Assembly (NCBI RefSeq): GCF_024642105.1
Contig: NZ_JAHEBT010000056.1
Location: 124,731-188,730 of the forward strand
DNA: 64,000 nucleotides
Direction: 5' to 3'
From: Flavobacterium sp.
GTDB taxonomy: Bacteria; Bacteroidota; Bacteroidia; Flavobacteriales; Flavobacteriaceae
Below the pieces are notes generated by a model. It had not been told where the DNA came from and did not search any database. It saw nothing but the letters and a program-made list of their open reading frames with translations. Positions 38,801-47,110 of the stretch are shown piece by piece. Within the stretch, counting starts at the first letter, position 1; every line of letters starts with the position of its first letter. A program made the translations under genes and the position numbers.

Positions 38801-39173
38801 AGGAAAGGTATTAGTGTCTGATGCCAATGGATTGGCTAGCTGGTCGGCCAATAGTAATGGAGGTGCATCTTTAATTTCTGCAACCGCAACTATGGCTGCA
38901 ACAGATACTTATAATTTAATAGTGTTTTCAGGGTCAACAGCTTCACAAACTATTACATTACCAAGTGCGATAACAGTTGGTGCTGGAAGAGAAATTACCA
39001 TCAAAAACATTGCAAGTGTATCAGTTTCTGTTAATGCTACTGCAGGAAATTTAATTTCAGATAGTACTACTACTGGAGCAACATCATTATCTATTGGAGT
39101 TGAACCATCCAATAACTGGATTAAAGCCATTTCAACAGGTGCCAATTGGATTATTTTAAGAGCCTTATTCTAA
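32808..39173 (+). CDS. Giant Sec-exported repetitive tail-fibre-like protein
   Basis: A 2121-residue extracellular fibre. It has a signal peptide ([19 protein letters not shown]), then an N-terminal domain (about 20-130; [23 protein letters not shown]) that I recall at the head of many Bacteroidota fibre proteins. Residues 150-2000 are Ala/Thr/Gly/Val-rich repeats of types known from phage tail fibres: [64 protein letters not shown] and [12 protein letters not shown]-terminal domain (about 2010-2121) contains [12 protein letters not shown] and NWIILRALF. It has no T9SS domain, transmembrane anchor or enzyme motif. Large direct DNA repeats inside the gene imply copy-number variation. A trimeric beta-fibre adhesin or stalk is my inference. 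Confidence 0.9.
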   Translation: MKKFFYIFLLLVSSFVFSQNKGITYQAVIYIPGGQNVPGVNVSNVPMTNKSICLQFSFLDASAGLEYQEVIKTATDEFGMVNITIGFGNQTGGYASSFDAIVWSATSKKTLKVALDATGLCNQFEALTDESLASVPFANAAITAENVSGVVAIANGGTGATTASAARTNLGLSNVENTADLNKPMSTATKVYVDSQIVSFTISDATTTSKGKIQLAGDLAGTAAAPTVPGLALKANSSDMTTSLATKENTSNKSTDATLSSNSDVKFPTEKAVKTYVDVQVAGATIADASATVKGKIQLAGDLAGTAAAPTVPGLALKANSSDMTTSLATKENTSNKSTDATLSSNSDVKFPTEKAVKTYVDTAIAGATIVDADATTKGKLQLAGDLTGTAAAPVVANNAITDAKIANGISASKVGLGNVNNTSDVNKPVSNATQTALDLKANLASPTFTGTVSGIDKTMVGLSNVDNTTDANKPVSTATQTALNLKANITDVTTSLALKEDTANKTIDVATDGTSDAKFPSAKAVKTYADAKVVDGINDTVTTSAPTQNAVYDALSLKANLASPTFTGTVSGIDKTMVGLANVDNTTDANKPVSTATQTALDLKENLSNKSADIAADAASTTKYPSVKAIKDYVDSLNAAAGVADGSITSAKIADATIVNADVSATAAIVDTKLATIATSGKVSNSATTATATNTASAIVARDANGDFAAGTITATLSGNATSVTNGVYTTDKISALSATTSAELKGVISDETGSGSLVFATSPTLVTPTLGVASATSVNGLTPTALATGFTIAGGSTISKTLTVSDDATVSGTNTGDQTITLTGDVTGTGTGSFAATIGTGKVTTATIADGAVTTAKLAADAVTSAKIKDGEIVNADVSTTAAIAYSKLNLANSIVAADITSDAVETAKIKDANVTTAKLADAAVTTAKITDANITYAKIQNVSATDKVLGRVSTGAGVVEEIATTGSGNVVRATSPTLVTPTLGVATATSVNGLTPTALTTGFTIAGGSTTSKTLTVSDDATVSGTTSGTNTGDQTITLTGDVTGSGTGSFAATISAGKVTTATIAADAVTSAKIADGTIVVGDIADNAIETAKIKDANVTTAKLAADAVTSAKIADGTIVVGDIADNAVETAKVKDANVTYAKIQNVSATDKVLGRVSTGAGVVEEIATTGSGNVVRATSPTLVTPTLGVATATSVNGLTPTALTTGFTIAGGSTTSKTLTVSDDATVSGTTSGTNTGDQTITLTGDVTGSGTGSFAATISAGKVTTATIAADAVTSAKIADGTIVVGDIADNAIETAKIKDANVTTAKLAADAVTSAKIADGTIVVGDIADNAVETAKVKDANVTYAKIQNVSATDKVLGRVSTGAGVVEEIATTGSGNVVRATSPTLVTPTLGVASATSVNGLTPTALTTGFTIAGGSTTSKTLTVSGDATVSGTTSGTNTGDQTITLTGDVTGSGTGSFAATIGTGKVTTATIAADAVTSAKIADGTIVVGDMADNAVETAKVKDATITYAKIQNVSATDKVLGRVSTGAGVVEEIATTGSGNVVRATSPTLVTPILGVATATSINKITITAPTTSATLTIADGKTLTANNSLILAGTDGKTMTFPTTDATIARTDAAQTFTGVQTFSSTIAGSISGNAATVTNGIYTTSKISDLAATTSAELAGKISDETGSGALVFATSPTLVTPTLGVATATSVGFSGSTSGTATLAAPAVAGTTTITLPAATGTLATLAGTETLTNKTLTSPILTTPALGTPASGVLTNATGLPLTAGVTGILPIANGGTGSSTQNFVDLTTDQTIAGVKTFSGSSTVVNQNLTVNAAGTTGQGIILSDDGDIVDNNDGAATFRFTGGIKINNGNKSAGTTTKITLANNGNITAAGSLAVTGAATLSSTLGVTGNTTVGGTLGVTGAATLSSTLGVTGNTTVGGTLGVTGATTLSSTLAVTGATTLSSTLGVTGDVAVNTDKFKITASSGNTEIAGTLKVAGGSPGAGKVLVSDANGLASWSANSNGGASLISATATMAATDTYNLIVFSGSTASQTITLPSAITVGAGREITIKNIASVSVSVNATAGNLISDSTTTGATSLSIGVEPSNNWIKAISTGANWIILRALF
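33441..33893 (+). repeat. 252-bp-period direct repeat in the fibre gene
   Basis: Two copies of a 201-base block (33441-33641 and 33693-33893) show no difference that I can find. Each encodes [15 protein letters not shown] through KAVKTYVD. They are separated by 51 bases of diverged linker, giving a period of 252 bases (84 residues). A third, diverged version follows ([15 protein letters not shown]). Confidence 0.85.
35631..36866 (+). repeat. 618-bp tandem duplication in the fibre gene
   Basis: Unit 1 (35631-36248) and unit 2 (36249-36866) are adjacent, in frame and, read base by base, I find no difference until the junction with the third unit. Each encodes 206 residues (about 942-1147 and 1148-1353), starting at the [19 protein letters not shown] segment. 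Lack of synonymous change points to a very recent duplication or ongoing gene conversion. Confidence 0.9.
36867..37364 (+). repeat. Third, shortened and diverged unit of the same repeat (498 bp)
   Basis: This unit begins with the same string as the two 618-bp units but is exactly 120 bases (40 residues) shorter. It lacks one [24 protein letters not shown] segment together with its following [16 protein letters not shown] copy. It also carries scattered synonymous changes. The difference equals one internal 40-residue sub-repeat, so unequal recombination between sub-repeats explains it. A partial fourth unit starts at 37365. Confidence 0.85.
38481..38650 (+). repeat. 72-bp tandem repeats near the 3' end of the fibre gene
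   Basis: Units of 72 bases (24 residues, [28 protein letters not shown]) repeat at least twice with near-perfect identity (for example ACAGGCGCAGC at 38481 and 38553). They then continue as degenerate half-units ([12 protein letters not shown]). The pattern suits a beta-helical stalk of regular rungs. Confidence 0.8.
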
Positions 39174-39184
39174 TCTATAGCACA

Positions 39185-40138
39185 ATGAAACAAGCAGTAT
39201 TGGTAATAGCTTTGTGTTTTGTTTTCCTGAATGGGAAGGCACAAACGGGTATTGGGACTACTACACCAGTAAATAAACTCGAGATAGTTACTACTAAGGC
39301 CGATCCGGCTAGTACTGGAGCTACTGCTAATGGCAATTTTAGATTAGGGGCTACCGTGGGGACACACGTATTGGATTTTGGATTAAGTAGTTCAAGTACC
39401 TATTCTTGGTTACAAGCAAGAGACAAAGGAACATATGCAACCAATTATTTTTTATCCTTAAATCCCAATGGAGGTTATGTGGGTTTAGGAACAAGTAGTC
39501 CATATTCAACTTTAACAGTGGGTAATGCTGCTGGAACTATTGCGGGTGAAATTTCATTAAATCCAAGCTCTGCTCAATATGAAGGAGGTCAAATAAATAT
39601 TAAAAAGTCTTTAGTAGGGAGTACAGCCGATTGGATAATTGATCAATACGGTACGAGTTCGTCTGATGCTAGAATTCGTATTTTTAATTCTTTAAGTGAA
39701 ACCAATGGTCTTTCTATTTTAGAAAATGGAAATGTGGGAATGGGTAGTTTAACGCCTAGTGTACGATTACAAGTAAATGGAGATATTATAGCCAATTCGA
39801 TTGCAGGTTCATCAGACCTCCGATATAAAACGAATATTCGTCCTGTTGAAAATGCTTTAAATACAGTAAAATCGTTGCGTGGTGTTTATTTCAATTGGAA
39901 TCAAAAAGAATTTCCCACCAAAGATTTTTCTGATAAAACAGAACTCGGATTCATAGCGCAAGAAGTGGAGAAAGTGCTGCCTGAGGTAGTGACTAAAGAC
40001 AATACACCAGAGCAATATCGCTCTGTGAAATACGATAAAGTAGTAGCGCTACTCGTAGAAGCCATCAAAGAGCAACAAAAGCAAATTGATAGTTTAACAA
40101 AAAAAGTAAGAAGGTTAAGCAAAAAAAGAAATAAATAG
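39185..40138 (+). CDS. Exported fibre protein with Peptidase_S74-type intramolecular chaperone end
   Basis: About 317 residues from ATG 39185 (MKQAVLVIALCFVFLNGKAQ is the signal peptide). After it come the stem motif TGIGTTTPVNKLEIV, a beta-rich middle with a second stem-like motif (NGNVGMGSLTPSVRLQVNG), and a C-terminal domain starting SDLRYKTNIRPVENAL. That string matches the S74/ICA chaperone signature (SD-x-R-x-K-x-NI), in which the Ser and Lys act in self-cleavage after trimerisation. LGFIAQEVEKVLPEVV and a terminal coiled coil (LVEAIKEQQKQIDSLTKKV) complete the family pattern. In phages this domain folds and releases trimeric tailspikes, so this points to a trimeric fibre. Confidence 0.88.
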   Translation: MKQAVLVIALCFVFLNGKAQTGIGTTTPVNKLEIVTTKADPASTGATANGNFRLGATVGTHVLDFGLSSSSTYSWLQARDKGTYATNYFLSLNPNGGYVGLGTSSPYSTLTVGNAAGTIAGEISLNPSSAQYEGGQINIKKSLVGSTADWIIDQYGTSSSDARIRIFNSLSETNGLSILENGNVGMGSLTPSVRLQVNGDIIANSIAGSSDLRYKTNIRPVENALNTVKSLRGVYFNWNQKEFPTKDFSDKTELGFIAQEVEKVLPEVVTKDNTPEQYRSVKYDKVVALLVEAIKEQQKQIDSLTKKVRRLSKKRNK

Positions 40139-40140
40139 CG

Positions 40141-41490
40141 ATGAAAAAAACATTTTTATTTATTTTTTTGACACAGATGTCATTTTTAATTGCCCAAACA
40201 TCAACTAATAGTTCAGGGAATGGAACGTATACGAATACGTCCAGTTGGACGAGCCCTAAAGATCTTACAGGCACTGCTAATATAGTAAATGGACATACGA
40301 TTACTATTCCAAATAATATTAATCAAGTCTATTCCAACAAAATAAATTTTACGGGTACAGGCAAGTTAGTATTAGAAGGCAGTTTGAGTAAATGGGTGCC
40401 TGCGACTAACCTTAACTCATCTCCACCGATAGAATCGTTCAACAACGCGGCGAACTGGTCAGCCTCAAGTGTGTGGGTGAATAGTTCGTATGGCACAGGA
40501 TTTTATACCCCTTGGATAGATTCTAATCAAGGCTGGTCTGCTGGTAGCGCACTAAATTATACAGATTACTTACAGTATGATCTTAAAAGTCCCCGCTGGA
40601 TTCAAGGTATTGTATGTCAAGGACGTGTTGACTCACCACAATGGGTAACTTCGGCAAAAGTAGAAGTTAGTACCGATAATGTAAATTGGACAACTGCTGC
40701 CGCTAATTTAACCATGAATTCGGATCAAAGCACTAAGGTGTATAAGAATTTTGATAATGTGATGTTTGGACGCTATGTGCGAGTTACACCTACCGCTGTT
40801 TATGGACATCCATCTATGCGTTTGGGTATCTTATTACGCGATAATGTCTTTAAATCTTGTAAAGAGATAATCACGAATTTTCCCAACGCAACCTCAGGAA
40901 TTTATGTAATTGATCCCGATGGAACAGGCGCTTCACCAAGTACCAACTGTTATTGTGATATGACTACCGATGGAGGTGGCTGGACGTTGGTTTTAAATTA
41001 CCTGCATTTGGCAAATACGAATCCAGCCTTAGTCGTGAAGACAAACGCCTTACCCTTACAAGGATCAACAACTTTAGGAACGGATGAATCTGCATCTGCC
41101 TCAACTTGGGGACATGCATCAAACAGCTATTTAAACAGTTTTACTTTTAGTGAATTACGTTTTTATGGAAAAACTTCCCTTCATGTCCGAGTGATCCATT
41201 TCAAAACCTCGCATTCCAATACAATCAACTATTTTAAAACAGGAACGGGTAGTATGACCGGTATTGCTACGACTGGGAATTATACAACTTTAACTGGACA
41301 TACAGCAAATTTGCCGGGATCATCGGGCAGCTATTTTACGAATCAAGGCAATATATCCATGACAGAATTCCCTATGTATCTTGGAGCAACTTACCATTGG
41401 GGGATTCATGGACTAGGGTCCCGCTGGGAAGTAGATGATTATCCCAATAATTACGCTTACAGTACCTTTCATCAAATATGGATTAGATAA
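40141..41490 (+). CDS. Exported protein with discoidin-like and fibrinogen-like domains
   Basis: A 449-residue Sec-exported protein (signal peptide MKKTFLFIFLTQMSFLIAQ). Its middle (about 95-240) resembles an F5/8 type C (discoidin) domain: WVTSAKVEVSTDNVNWTTA followed by FGRYVRVTPTAVYGHPSMR. The C-terminal region (about 245-449) begins CKEIITNFPNATSGIYVIDP and contains CYCDMTTDGGGWTLVLNY, the fibrinogen-related domain signature. Both are known carbohydrate or protein ligand binders, so this is a plausible receptor-binding or adhesin component. No T9SS signal is present. It begins two bases after the S74-domain gene. Confidence 0.82.
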   Translation: MKKTFLFIFLTQMSFLIAQTSTNSSGNGTYTNTSSWTSPKDLTGTANIVNGHTITIPNNINQVYSNKINFTGTGKLVLEGSLSKWVPATNLNSSPPIESFNNAANWSASSVWVNSSYGTGFYTPWIDSNQGWSAGSALNYTDYLQYDLKSPRWIQGIVCQGRVDSPQWVTSAKVEVSTDNVNWTTAAANLTMNSDQSTKVYKNFDNVMFGRYVRVTPTAVYGHPSMRLGILLRDNVFKSCKEIITNFPNATSGIYVIDPDGTGASPSTNCYCDMTTDGGGWTLVLNYLHLANTNPALVVKTNALPLQGSTTLGTDESASASTWGHASNSYLNSFTFSELRFYGKTSLHVRVIHFKTSHSNTINYFKTGTGSMTGIATTGNYTTLTGHTANLPGSSGSYFTNQGNISMTEFPMYLGATYHWGIHGLGSRWEVDDYPNNYAYSTFHQIWIR

Positions 41491-41498
41491 TTAGCAAT

Positions 41499-42074
41499 AT
41501 GAAACAGTTATTCTTTTTTTTATTTTTCATTCAAATTGCCATCGCTCAAACCGGCATTGGTACGACCACGCCTAATGCATCCGCTAAATTAGAAGTGTAT
41601 GCTACTAATAAAGGGTTTTTACCACCAAGAATTGCCTTAACTGCAACAACTGATGCGAGTACAATTGCCTCTCCAGCAGCAGGATTGTTAATTTACAATA
41701 CGGCTACTGCGGGTGCGGCTCCTAATAATATAGTGCCGGGTTATTATTATTGGAACGGAACTGCTTGGATACAAATTGCAGGAGGATTAGTAATTGACGC
41801 AACTAAAACGGCGAGTTTCAGTTTAGCGGCTGCTGATAATAATAAATTGTTTTTTATTAGTTCGGCATCAACGGTTACCGTTACGGTTCCTACTTTACCT
41901 ATTGGTTTTAGTTGCCAATTGATACAAACAGGTGTTGGGACTATTACTTTTGCTGGATCAGGAACGACTTTAAATTCGGCTAGCGGACTTAGCACACGAG
42001 CTACGAATAGTGTCATTGGTTTGGTAATGAATAGTACCACTATAGGCTATGTTTTTGGGGATACTATTTATTAA
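41499..42074 (+). CDS. Short exported fibre-stem protein
   Basis: A 191-residue protein with a signal peptide (MKQLFFFLFFIQIAIAQ) followed by the stem module TGIGTTTPNASAKLEVYATN with KGFLPPRIAL. This module is shared with the proteins at 44.3 and 45.7 kb. Its second half (TKTASFSLAAADNNKLFFIS and TVTVPTLPIGFSCQLIQTG) is a beta-rich domain like those on the ends of other flavobacterial fibre proteins. No binding motif is recognised. The stop and the next start share one base. Confidence 0.82.
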   Translation: MKQLFFFLFFIQIAIAQTGIGTTTPNASAKLEVYATNKGFLPPRIALTATTDASTIASPAAGLLIYNTATAGAAPNNIVPGYYYWNGTAWIQIAGGLVIDATKTASFSLAAADNNKLFFISSASTVTVTVPTLPIGFSCQLIQTGVGTITFAGSGTTLNSASGLSTRATNSVIGLVMNSTTIGYVFGDTIY

Positions 42075-44302
42075 TGAAAAAAAAGCGTTACATACTGCTA
42101 CTTGTTTTTTGTTCAATTGCGTTGAACGCGCAATCGGCATTTCAAAATTTAGCGGTAAAAAAACCGCAATTACCTACTACTTATTCATTTAAATATACAG
42201 GCGCGCTGCAACAATTTGTAGTGCCAAACCGAGTTACCTCAATACAGGTAAATGCCATTGGAGCCAAAGGCGGAACGGGTGCAAATGGTCAAGTTGGTGG
42301 AGCTGGTGCTAATATTACGACTACTTTAAATGTGACACCTGGTCAGATTTTATATGTCGTTGTAGGAGGCTTTTCTGGGCAATCGGCAACAGCAAAATAT
42401 GGTTTTGGAGGAAATGGAGGAGTTACCAATATTGCTACCAATTATGGAGGCGCTGGTGGAGGCTTGTCAGGAGTTTTTAATTCGAGTATACCTTCAACTT
42501 TAACTGCATTGGTTGTAGCTGGCGGTGGTGGCGGTGGTGCTGGTCATTCAACAGATTTAGATTATACAGGTGGTAATGCTGGAAATAATTCGGTTGGTAC
42601 CTCAAGTGACGGAAATGAGGCGCCAGTTCCAAAAGCATCCTATGTAACAAACGGTAGAACTCAAGTAGGTTATGCAGCAACTATCACAACAGCCGGAAAT
42701 GGCGGATATGCTTTTGATGATTATGCCAATAATAGTGGAACTAATGGAAATGGAATAAATGGTGGTGCAGGAGGGGGTAGTGGAAATTGGTTGGGCGGTG
42801 GCGGTGGCGGCGCTGGATTTTATGGTGGCGGTGGCGGCGCTGGTGGTGGTGATGCCAATGGCGGTGGTGGCGGAGGCGCTACCAAAACAACTTCTGGGTT
42901 TAATTCATTTGGGACTCTTAATACTACTGGTGACGGGAGTGTCACCATTACTTGTTTGTCTAACTCAGGTTTGGTTTTGCATTTAGATGCTGGGAATACA
43001 GCCAGTTATAGTGGTTCAGGGATTACTTGGAATGATTTGTCAGGGAATGGGTCGAATGTAACGTTGACATCGACTACCTATAGCGCTGCCAATGGCGGAG
43101 CTATTGTATTTAACGGAACCTCAAGTTATGCCAATTTTACAGCCAACATTGGTAGCACCAATGCAGTAACGGTGGAAATGTGGGTGAAAACCAATTCGCT
43201 AAATGCACCAGGAGGTTCAATGTATTTTGGATTTGACAGATACGATGTCTGGACGTCAAATGGAAATATTGGTTATAATACTTCTAATAGTGATCAGTAT
43301 GGAATAGCTAGTTCCACTGTCGATTATTTGGGCATTGAAAAGAATTGGCGTCATTTGGTTTTTGTTATGAATGCCAACTCCAAGACCAATAATAAAATAT
43401 ATGTGAATGGCGAAAGTCAAGGATTAAGTCAAGTCGCTGGTGTATTTGGATCCGTAAATTCGGTATTCAATTCTGGTGCAGGGAGAATATCAGGATGGCT
43501 AGCTGATACAAGTTGGAAGATGAATATACAAGTCGCAAGTTTTAAGGTCTATAACAGAGAATTAACACCACAAGAAATCACCAACAACTTCAACACAACT
43601 AAAACGCGTTTTTATGCAGAAAGAGATGGATTAAGCCCATCTACAGCTTCTACAAGTGCCTACCAAATTAAACAAGATTATCCCAGTTCAGCGGATGGTT
43701 TTTATTGGATTAAAAATGCCAACATCAATGGAGGAGTCCCTGTTAAAATTTATGCCGATATGACTACGGATAATGGAGGATGGACCTTGCTAATGAAAAA
43801 TTCGTCCTATGGTGGTTGGAATTATGCGAATTCAATGGCCTTAAATATAGAAATACCTTTTACTACTAATGCGGAGGTAATTAGTACATCTTCTGTGAAT
43901 TATTCTATCATTGGTTGGGCGGATTACATTAAAAAGTCTAACACTGGTTTTCAATACATGATTGATGCAGGAAGTAGAAATAGTAATGGAGGAATATGGA
44001 CTGCGAATGGGAATTATAGTTTTGTAAACACTAATAATACACAAACTAATGTAACTTTGAATACAAAATTCGGTACTTGGAATTATGTTGGCAGTAATAA
44101 TGGTATGGCACAAAGAATGCCTTGGCGAAGTACAACAGTAGGTGCAGGAACAGGATATTTAACTCTTTCCGACGGAACTGGCAATTGGTGGGGAACATTA
44201 ATTTCAAATAATAGTTATTATTCTCCTTCACCTTGGATATCAGACGGTGGCGGTGGATCTTCAAGCCCTAATCCAGGTATAATTTGGTATTGGGTACGCT
44301 AA
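42074..44302 (+). CDS. Exported glycine-rich, LamG-like and fibrinogen-like multidomain protein
   Basis: 742 residues with signal peptide (KKRYILLLVFCSIALNAQSA). Residues about 35-290 form a glycine-rich domain (SIQVNAIGAKGGTGANGQVG, VVAGGGGGGAGHS and several long Gly runs) like those of surface proteins and receptor-like ectodomains. Residues about 300-520 are a concanavalin A/LamG-like jelly roll (GLVLHLDAGNTASYSG, IVFNGTSSYANF, AVTVEMWVKTN). Residues about 545-742 are a fibrinogen-like domain (DGFYWIKNANINGG, VKIYADMTTDNGGWTLLMKN). Three potential ligand-binding domains make it the strongest lectin-like candidate of the operon. The start overlaps the previous stop (TAATG). Confidence 0.85.
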   Translation: MKKKRYILLLVFCSIALNAQSAFQNLAVKKPQLPTTYSFKYTGALQQFVVPNRVTSIQVNAIGAKGGTGANGQVGGAGANITTTLNVTPGQILYVVVGGFSGQSATAKYGFGGNGGVTNIATNYGGAGGGLSGVFNSSIPSTLTALVVAGGGGGGAGHSTDLDYTGGNAGNNSVGTSSDGNEAPVPKASYVTNGRTQVGYAATITTAGNGGYAFDDYANNSGTNGNGINGGAGGGSGNWLGGGGGGAGFYGGGGGAGGGDANGGGGGGATKTTSGFNSFGTLNTTGDGSVTITCLSNSGLVLHLDAGNTASYSGSGITWNDLSGNGSNVTLTSTTYSAANGGAIVFNGTSSYANFTANIGSTNAVTVEMWVKTNSLNAPGGSMYFGFDRYDVWTSNGNIGYNTSNSDQYGIASSTVDYLGIEKNWRHLVFVMNANSKTNNKIYVNGESQGLSQVAGVFGSVNSVFNSGAGRISGWLADTSWKMNIQVASFKVYNRELTPQEITNNFNTTKTRFYAERDGLSPSTASTSAYQIKQDYPSSADGFYWIKNANINGGVPVKIYADMTTDNGGWTLLMKNSSYGGWNYANSMALNIEIPFTTNAEVISTSSVNYSIIGWADYIKKSNTGFQYMIDAGSRNSNGGIWTANGNYSFVNTNNTQTNVTLNTKFGTWNYVGSNNGMAQRMPWRSTTVGAGTGYLTLSDGTGNWWGTLISNNSYYSPSPWISDGGGGSSSPNPGIIWYWVR

Positions 44303-44314
44303 TTAATTTATTAT

Positions 44315-45601
44315 ATGAAAAACTATTTTTTTATTTTAGTAATTATTGTTATTGGAAAAATAAATGCTCAATCTGGCATAGGCACAACTACTCCACATGC
44401 TTCGGCAAAGCTCGATGTGTATGCTACCAATAAAGGGTTTTTACCGCCACGAGTGACTTTGACAAGTGCTACGGATGCTGCTACCATTGCCTCGCCAGCC
44501 GAAGGTTTATTGGTCTATAACCTAGGTTCTGTAGGATTACAAGCAGGTTATTATTACTGGAACGGGAGCAATTGGGCTACTATTGCTACTGGTACTACCG
44601 CAGGAAATGCTGTAATTGCATCGGATTTGGTTAAGTTATATGGAGAAGTGTATTCTACTGCTTCTGGTAAAATTGCAAATGCGAGTGGGTATTCTTTTAC
44701 GGTTCCAATATCTGGAAGATATTTGTTTGATTTTTCAAGTAGCGGTTATGCAACCGGCGATTTCACTATGACATTTAAAGTAAGACAAGGAATCTCTGAC
44801 TTAGGAACAGATTTCCAAACAAGTGCAAATAATACAGTTCATGTGGAGTACAATGGAAAAGTAGAAGTCAATTTACAAGCCGGAACTATTTATAATGTAA
44901 TTGTATTATCTAATGGAACAAGAAATAGTGGTGATTATGATCGTGTGTATTACAAAATGGTAGCAGGTAATTTACCTATTAACCAATATAATGTAGGAGA
45001 TATAAAAACAGGATTACAAACTGTAGATCACAACGGTTGGATTAAATTAGATGGCCGACTCAAATCTACCCTTACTGCTTCACAACAAACTCAAGCTAAT
45101 TTGCTGGGTATTGGGACAAATCTTCCAGATGCAAATAATGCTGTTTTAATGCAAACCGGAAGTACTTTAGGAAGTGTAGCTGGAGAGAACTCTAAAATTA
45201 TTGCGCAAAATAATTTACCTAATGTTAGTTTTACAGGAACTGCAGCAACTGCTGGTGATCATTTTCATAGTATAGATCCTCCAAATACGGAAACTGCTAT
45301 TAATGGATATCATAGTCATTCTATTGGAAGAAGAAGCAATTCAGATAGTGGCGCATATGACACAAATGATGGAAGGAGATGGGAGAATTCAGCCTCTACT
45401 ACTGATAGAGCATATTATGGCACATTTGAAACCGCAGGAGCAGGAAACCACAGTCACTCAGTTGATATTGCGGCATTTAATAGTGCAAGTTCAGGTTCTC
45501 ATTCACATACTGTTACTGTTTCATCGGGTGGTTCAGGAGTAGCTTTGGATATTACTCCAAGAAGATTATCAGTTAATACCTTTGTTTATTTAGGAAACTA
45601 A
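44315..45601 (+). CDS. Exported fibre protein with phage tail-collar-like end and HxH tip motifs
   Basis: 428 residues: signal peptide (MKNYFFILVIIVIGKINAQS), the stem module SGIGTTTPHASAKLDVYATN with KGFLPPRV, then a jelly-roll-like domain (about 130-215; FTVPISGRYLFDFSSSG). The last 200 residues start YNVGDIKTGLQTVDHNGWIK, which resembles the phage tail-collar domain. Four HxH motifs follow (HFH, HSH, HSH, HSH; nucleotides 45260-45508). In T4 gp37 and related tips such HxH sites coordinate iron along the trimer axis. A receptor-binding metal-loaded tip is an inference from that likeness. Confidence 0.83.
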   Translation: MKNYFFILVIIVIGKINAQSGIGTTTPHASAKLDVYATNKGFLPPRVTLTSATDAATIASPAEGLLVYNLGSVGLQAGYYYWNGSNWATIATGTTAGNAVIASDLVKLYGEVYSTASGKIANASGYSFTVPISGRYLFDFSSSGYATGDFTMTFKVRQGISDLGTDFQTSANNTVHVEYNGKVEVNLQAGTIYNVIVLSNGTRNSGDYDRVYYKMVAGNLPINQYNVGDIKTGLQTVDHNGWIKLDGRLKSTLTASQQTQANLLGIGTNLPDANNAVLMQTGSTLGSVAGENSKIIAQNNLPNVSFTGTAATAGDHFHSIDPPNTETAINGYHSHSIGRRSNSDSGAYDTNDGRRWENSASTTDRAYYGTFETAGAGNHSHSVDIAAFNSASSGSHSHTVTVSSGGSGVALDITPRRLSVNTFVYLGN

Positions 45602-45705
45602 TTGGTAATTACGAAATTGATAGCAACAACAAGTTTGTGTAACAAAATACCTGTAAATGAAATAGCGATACCGTATGTGAGCGCATAAAATTAATTTTTA
45701 CATAT

Positions 45706-47019
45706 ATGAAAAAGTACTTTCTTTTATTTTTCAGTTTTTTTATTTTTATAGTTCAAGCTCAAACAGGTATTGGAACTACAAATCCTGATGCGTCAGCAAA
45801 ATTAGAAGTAAATGCAACAAACAAAGGATTTTTACCACCTAGAGTAGTATTAACAGCTACAAATTCAGCGAGTCCTATAACAAATCCTGCCAATGGTTTA
45901 ATGGTTTTTAATACGGTTACTGCTGGGACTAATCCTTATCAAGTAGTGCCTGGTTATTACTATTGGGACGGTACAGGACAACAATGGATAAGTTTATCTA
46001 CTACTGTGGGAAATGTTCAAAATCAAGCTATTTTTCGTTCGACGACTAATATTGGTGCAGGTTCGGCAATTAATTCTTGGAATTCAAAATTTAACAATAT
46101 AGCATCTGGTGATTTAACAGTTACTTCAAATACAACATTTACCTTATCTAATGGTATATATAAGATTCAATGGGGGCTTCCGCACCAACAAACAAATACT
46201 TATAATGCTATGCAATTGCAAGAATATACGAGTGGTGTTTGGAATGCTTGGATGAATGATGGGAATTTTGGAAATATTGCAAATGGAGGAGGGACAGATT
46301 GGGGAGGAACGACTTTTATGACCGATATAATAGATTGCAGTTCTAGCCCGCGTACTCTAAGGATAATAAATAGCGATGGTTCTCGGAATCTTTATTATGG
46401 AGCATCTTTAATTATTACTAAATTAAATCCATCGATTACTACTTCGACTACAGCCGATAATTTAGGAAATCATACGGCTACTAAGAACATCCAGCTTTCA
46501 GGAAACTATATTTCAAATGATGGGGGTAATGAAGGGATACGAGTAGATGATTCTGGGAATGTAGGTATTGGAACTACTACTCCAGCTACTAAATTGGATG
46601 TGAATGGAAATGTAAATGTATCCGGTAAAATTAACCTAACAGACCCTAGTGGAAATGTAGCGGTAAAAGCGGCTGGATATGTTAATGCAGGATCATTTGT
46701 AACACTAGATAATATAAAAGCAACTGTTTCAACTAGCGGGAGTAGAGGTTTATGTATTGCGACAGTGTCAGGAAGTATTGTGGCGTATATGGCAGGCGTA
46801 TATGGTATGACAGGAGGTAGTAGTGGTGGTGCATCAAATACAGCTATAACGTTTAATACCTCTTTATCCTCATCTATTTTTGGTTGGAGTTTTGGAAGTG
46901 TTGGAGATACTCCAGTGTATTATATGAATGATACAACAAATAATAGATTTTATCGTATTACATTAATGATTGGTTACGGATATAATAATAACTTTATTTG
47001 TATTGAACGACTACTTTAA
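45706..47019 (+). CDS. Exported fibre-stem protein with two stem modules
   Basis: 437 residues with signal peptide (KYFLLFFSFFIFIVQAQ). The N-terminal stem module is QTGIGTTNPDASAKLEVNAT plus KGFLPPRVVL. A beta-rich middle (about 110-235) follows, then a second stem motif, NVGIGTTTPATKLDVNGNVN, and a C-terminal domain rich in Gly/Ser and aromatics (AVYGMTGG-like region, then YRITLMIGYGYNN). The C-terminal domain is not recognised. It is separated from the preceding gene by 104 bases, so it may have its own promoter, though I see no clear -7 box. Confidence 0.82.
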   Translation: MKKYFLLFFSFFIFIVQAQTGIGTTNPDASAKLEVNATNKGFLPPRVVLTATNSASPITNPANGLMVFNTVTAGTNPYQVVPGYYYWDGTGQQWISLSTTVGNVQNQAIFRSTTNIGAGSAINSWNSKFNNIASGDLTVTSNTTFTLSNGIYKIQWGLPHQQTNTYNAMQLQEYTSGVWNAWMNDGNFGNIANGGGTDWGGTTFMTDIIDCSSSPRTLRIINSDGSRNLYYGASLIITKLNPSITTSTTADNLGNHTATKNIQLSGNYISNDGGNEGIRVDDSGNVGIGTTTPATKLDVNGNVNVSGKINLTDPSGNVAVKAAGYVNAGSFVTLDNIKATVSTSGSRGLCIATVSGSIVAYMAGVYGMTGGSSGGASNTAITFNTSLSSSIFGWSFGSVGDTPVYYMNDTTNNRFYRITLMIGYGYNNNFICIERLL

Positions 47020-47081
47020 AAAAGGATGGTTGATTGCAGATTAGCGATTAACGATTTTTTGATTTTCTATAATTCAGCCAT

Positions 47082-47110
47082 CAACTATCAACCAACAACC
47101 GACAACTGAC
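47082..47110. repeat. Spacer repeat TCAACTATCAACC...CAACAACC upstream of the PorT-like gene
   Basis: A low-complexity CAAC-rich string shares TCAACTATCA and the CAAC units with the spacer between nuoF and nuoG (4498-4561). It separates the fibre cluster from the PorT-like gene. Confidence 0.45.

Noticed and set aside
33884..38851. Several long open frames on the minus strand opposite the giant fibre gene
   Set aside because: They mirror the sense-strand repeats (two of them are identical because of the 618-bp duplication) and arise because the Ala/Thr/Gly-rich sense codons rarely give antisense stops. No promoter, signal or known motif is present.
38909..39145. Minus-strand frame at the end of the fibre gene
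   Set aside because: It overlaps the well-supported C-terminal domain of the fibre in antisense and has no start context or family.
32175..39173. SprB/SprF-like gliding adhesin pair
   Set aside because: The large protein lacks a T9SS C-terminal domain and its repeats are tail-fibre types, and the small barrel-like gene is too short and unlike SprF/PorP.
31692..47019. Prophage or contractile injection system
   Set aside because: The tail-fibre-like modules suggest phage, but all products carry signal peptides and there are no terminase, capsid, sheath, baseplate, lysis or integrase genes.
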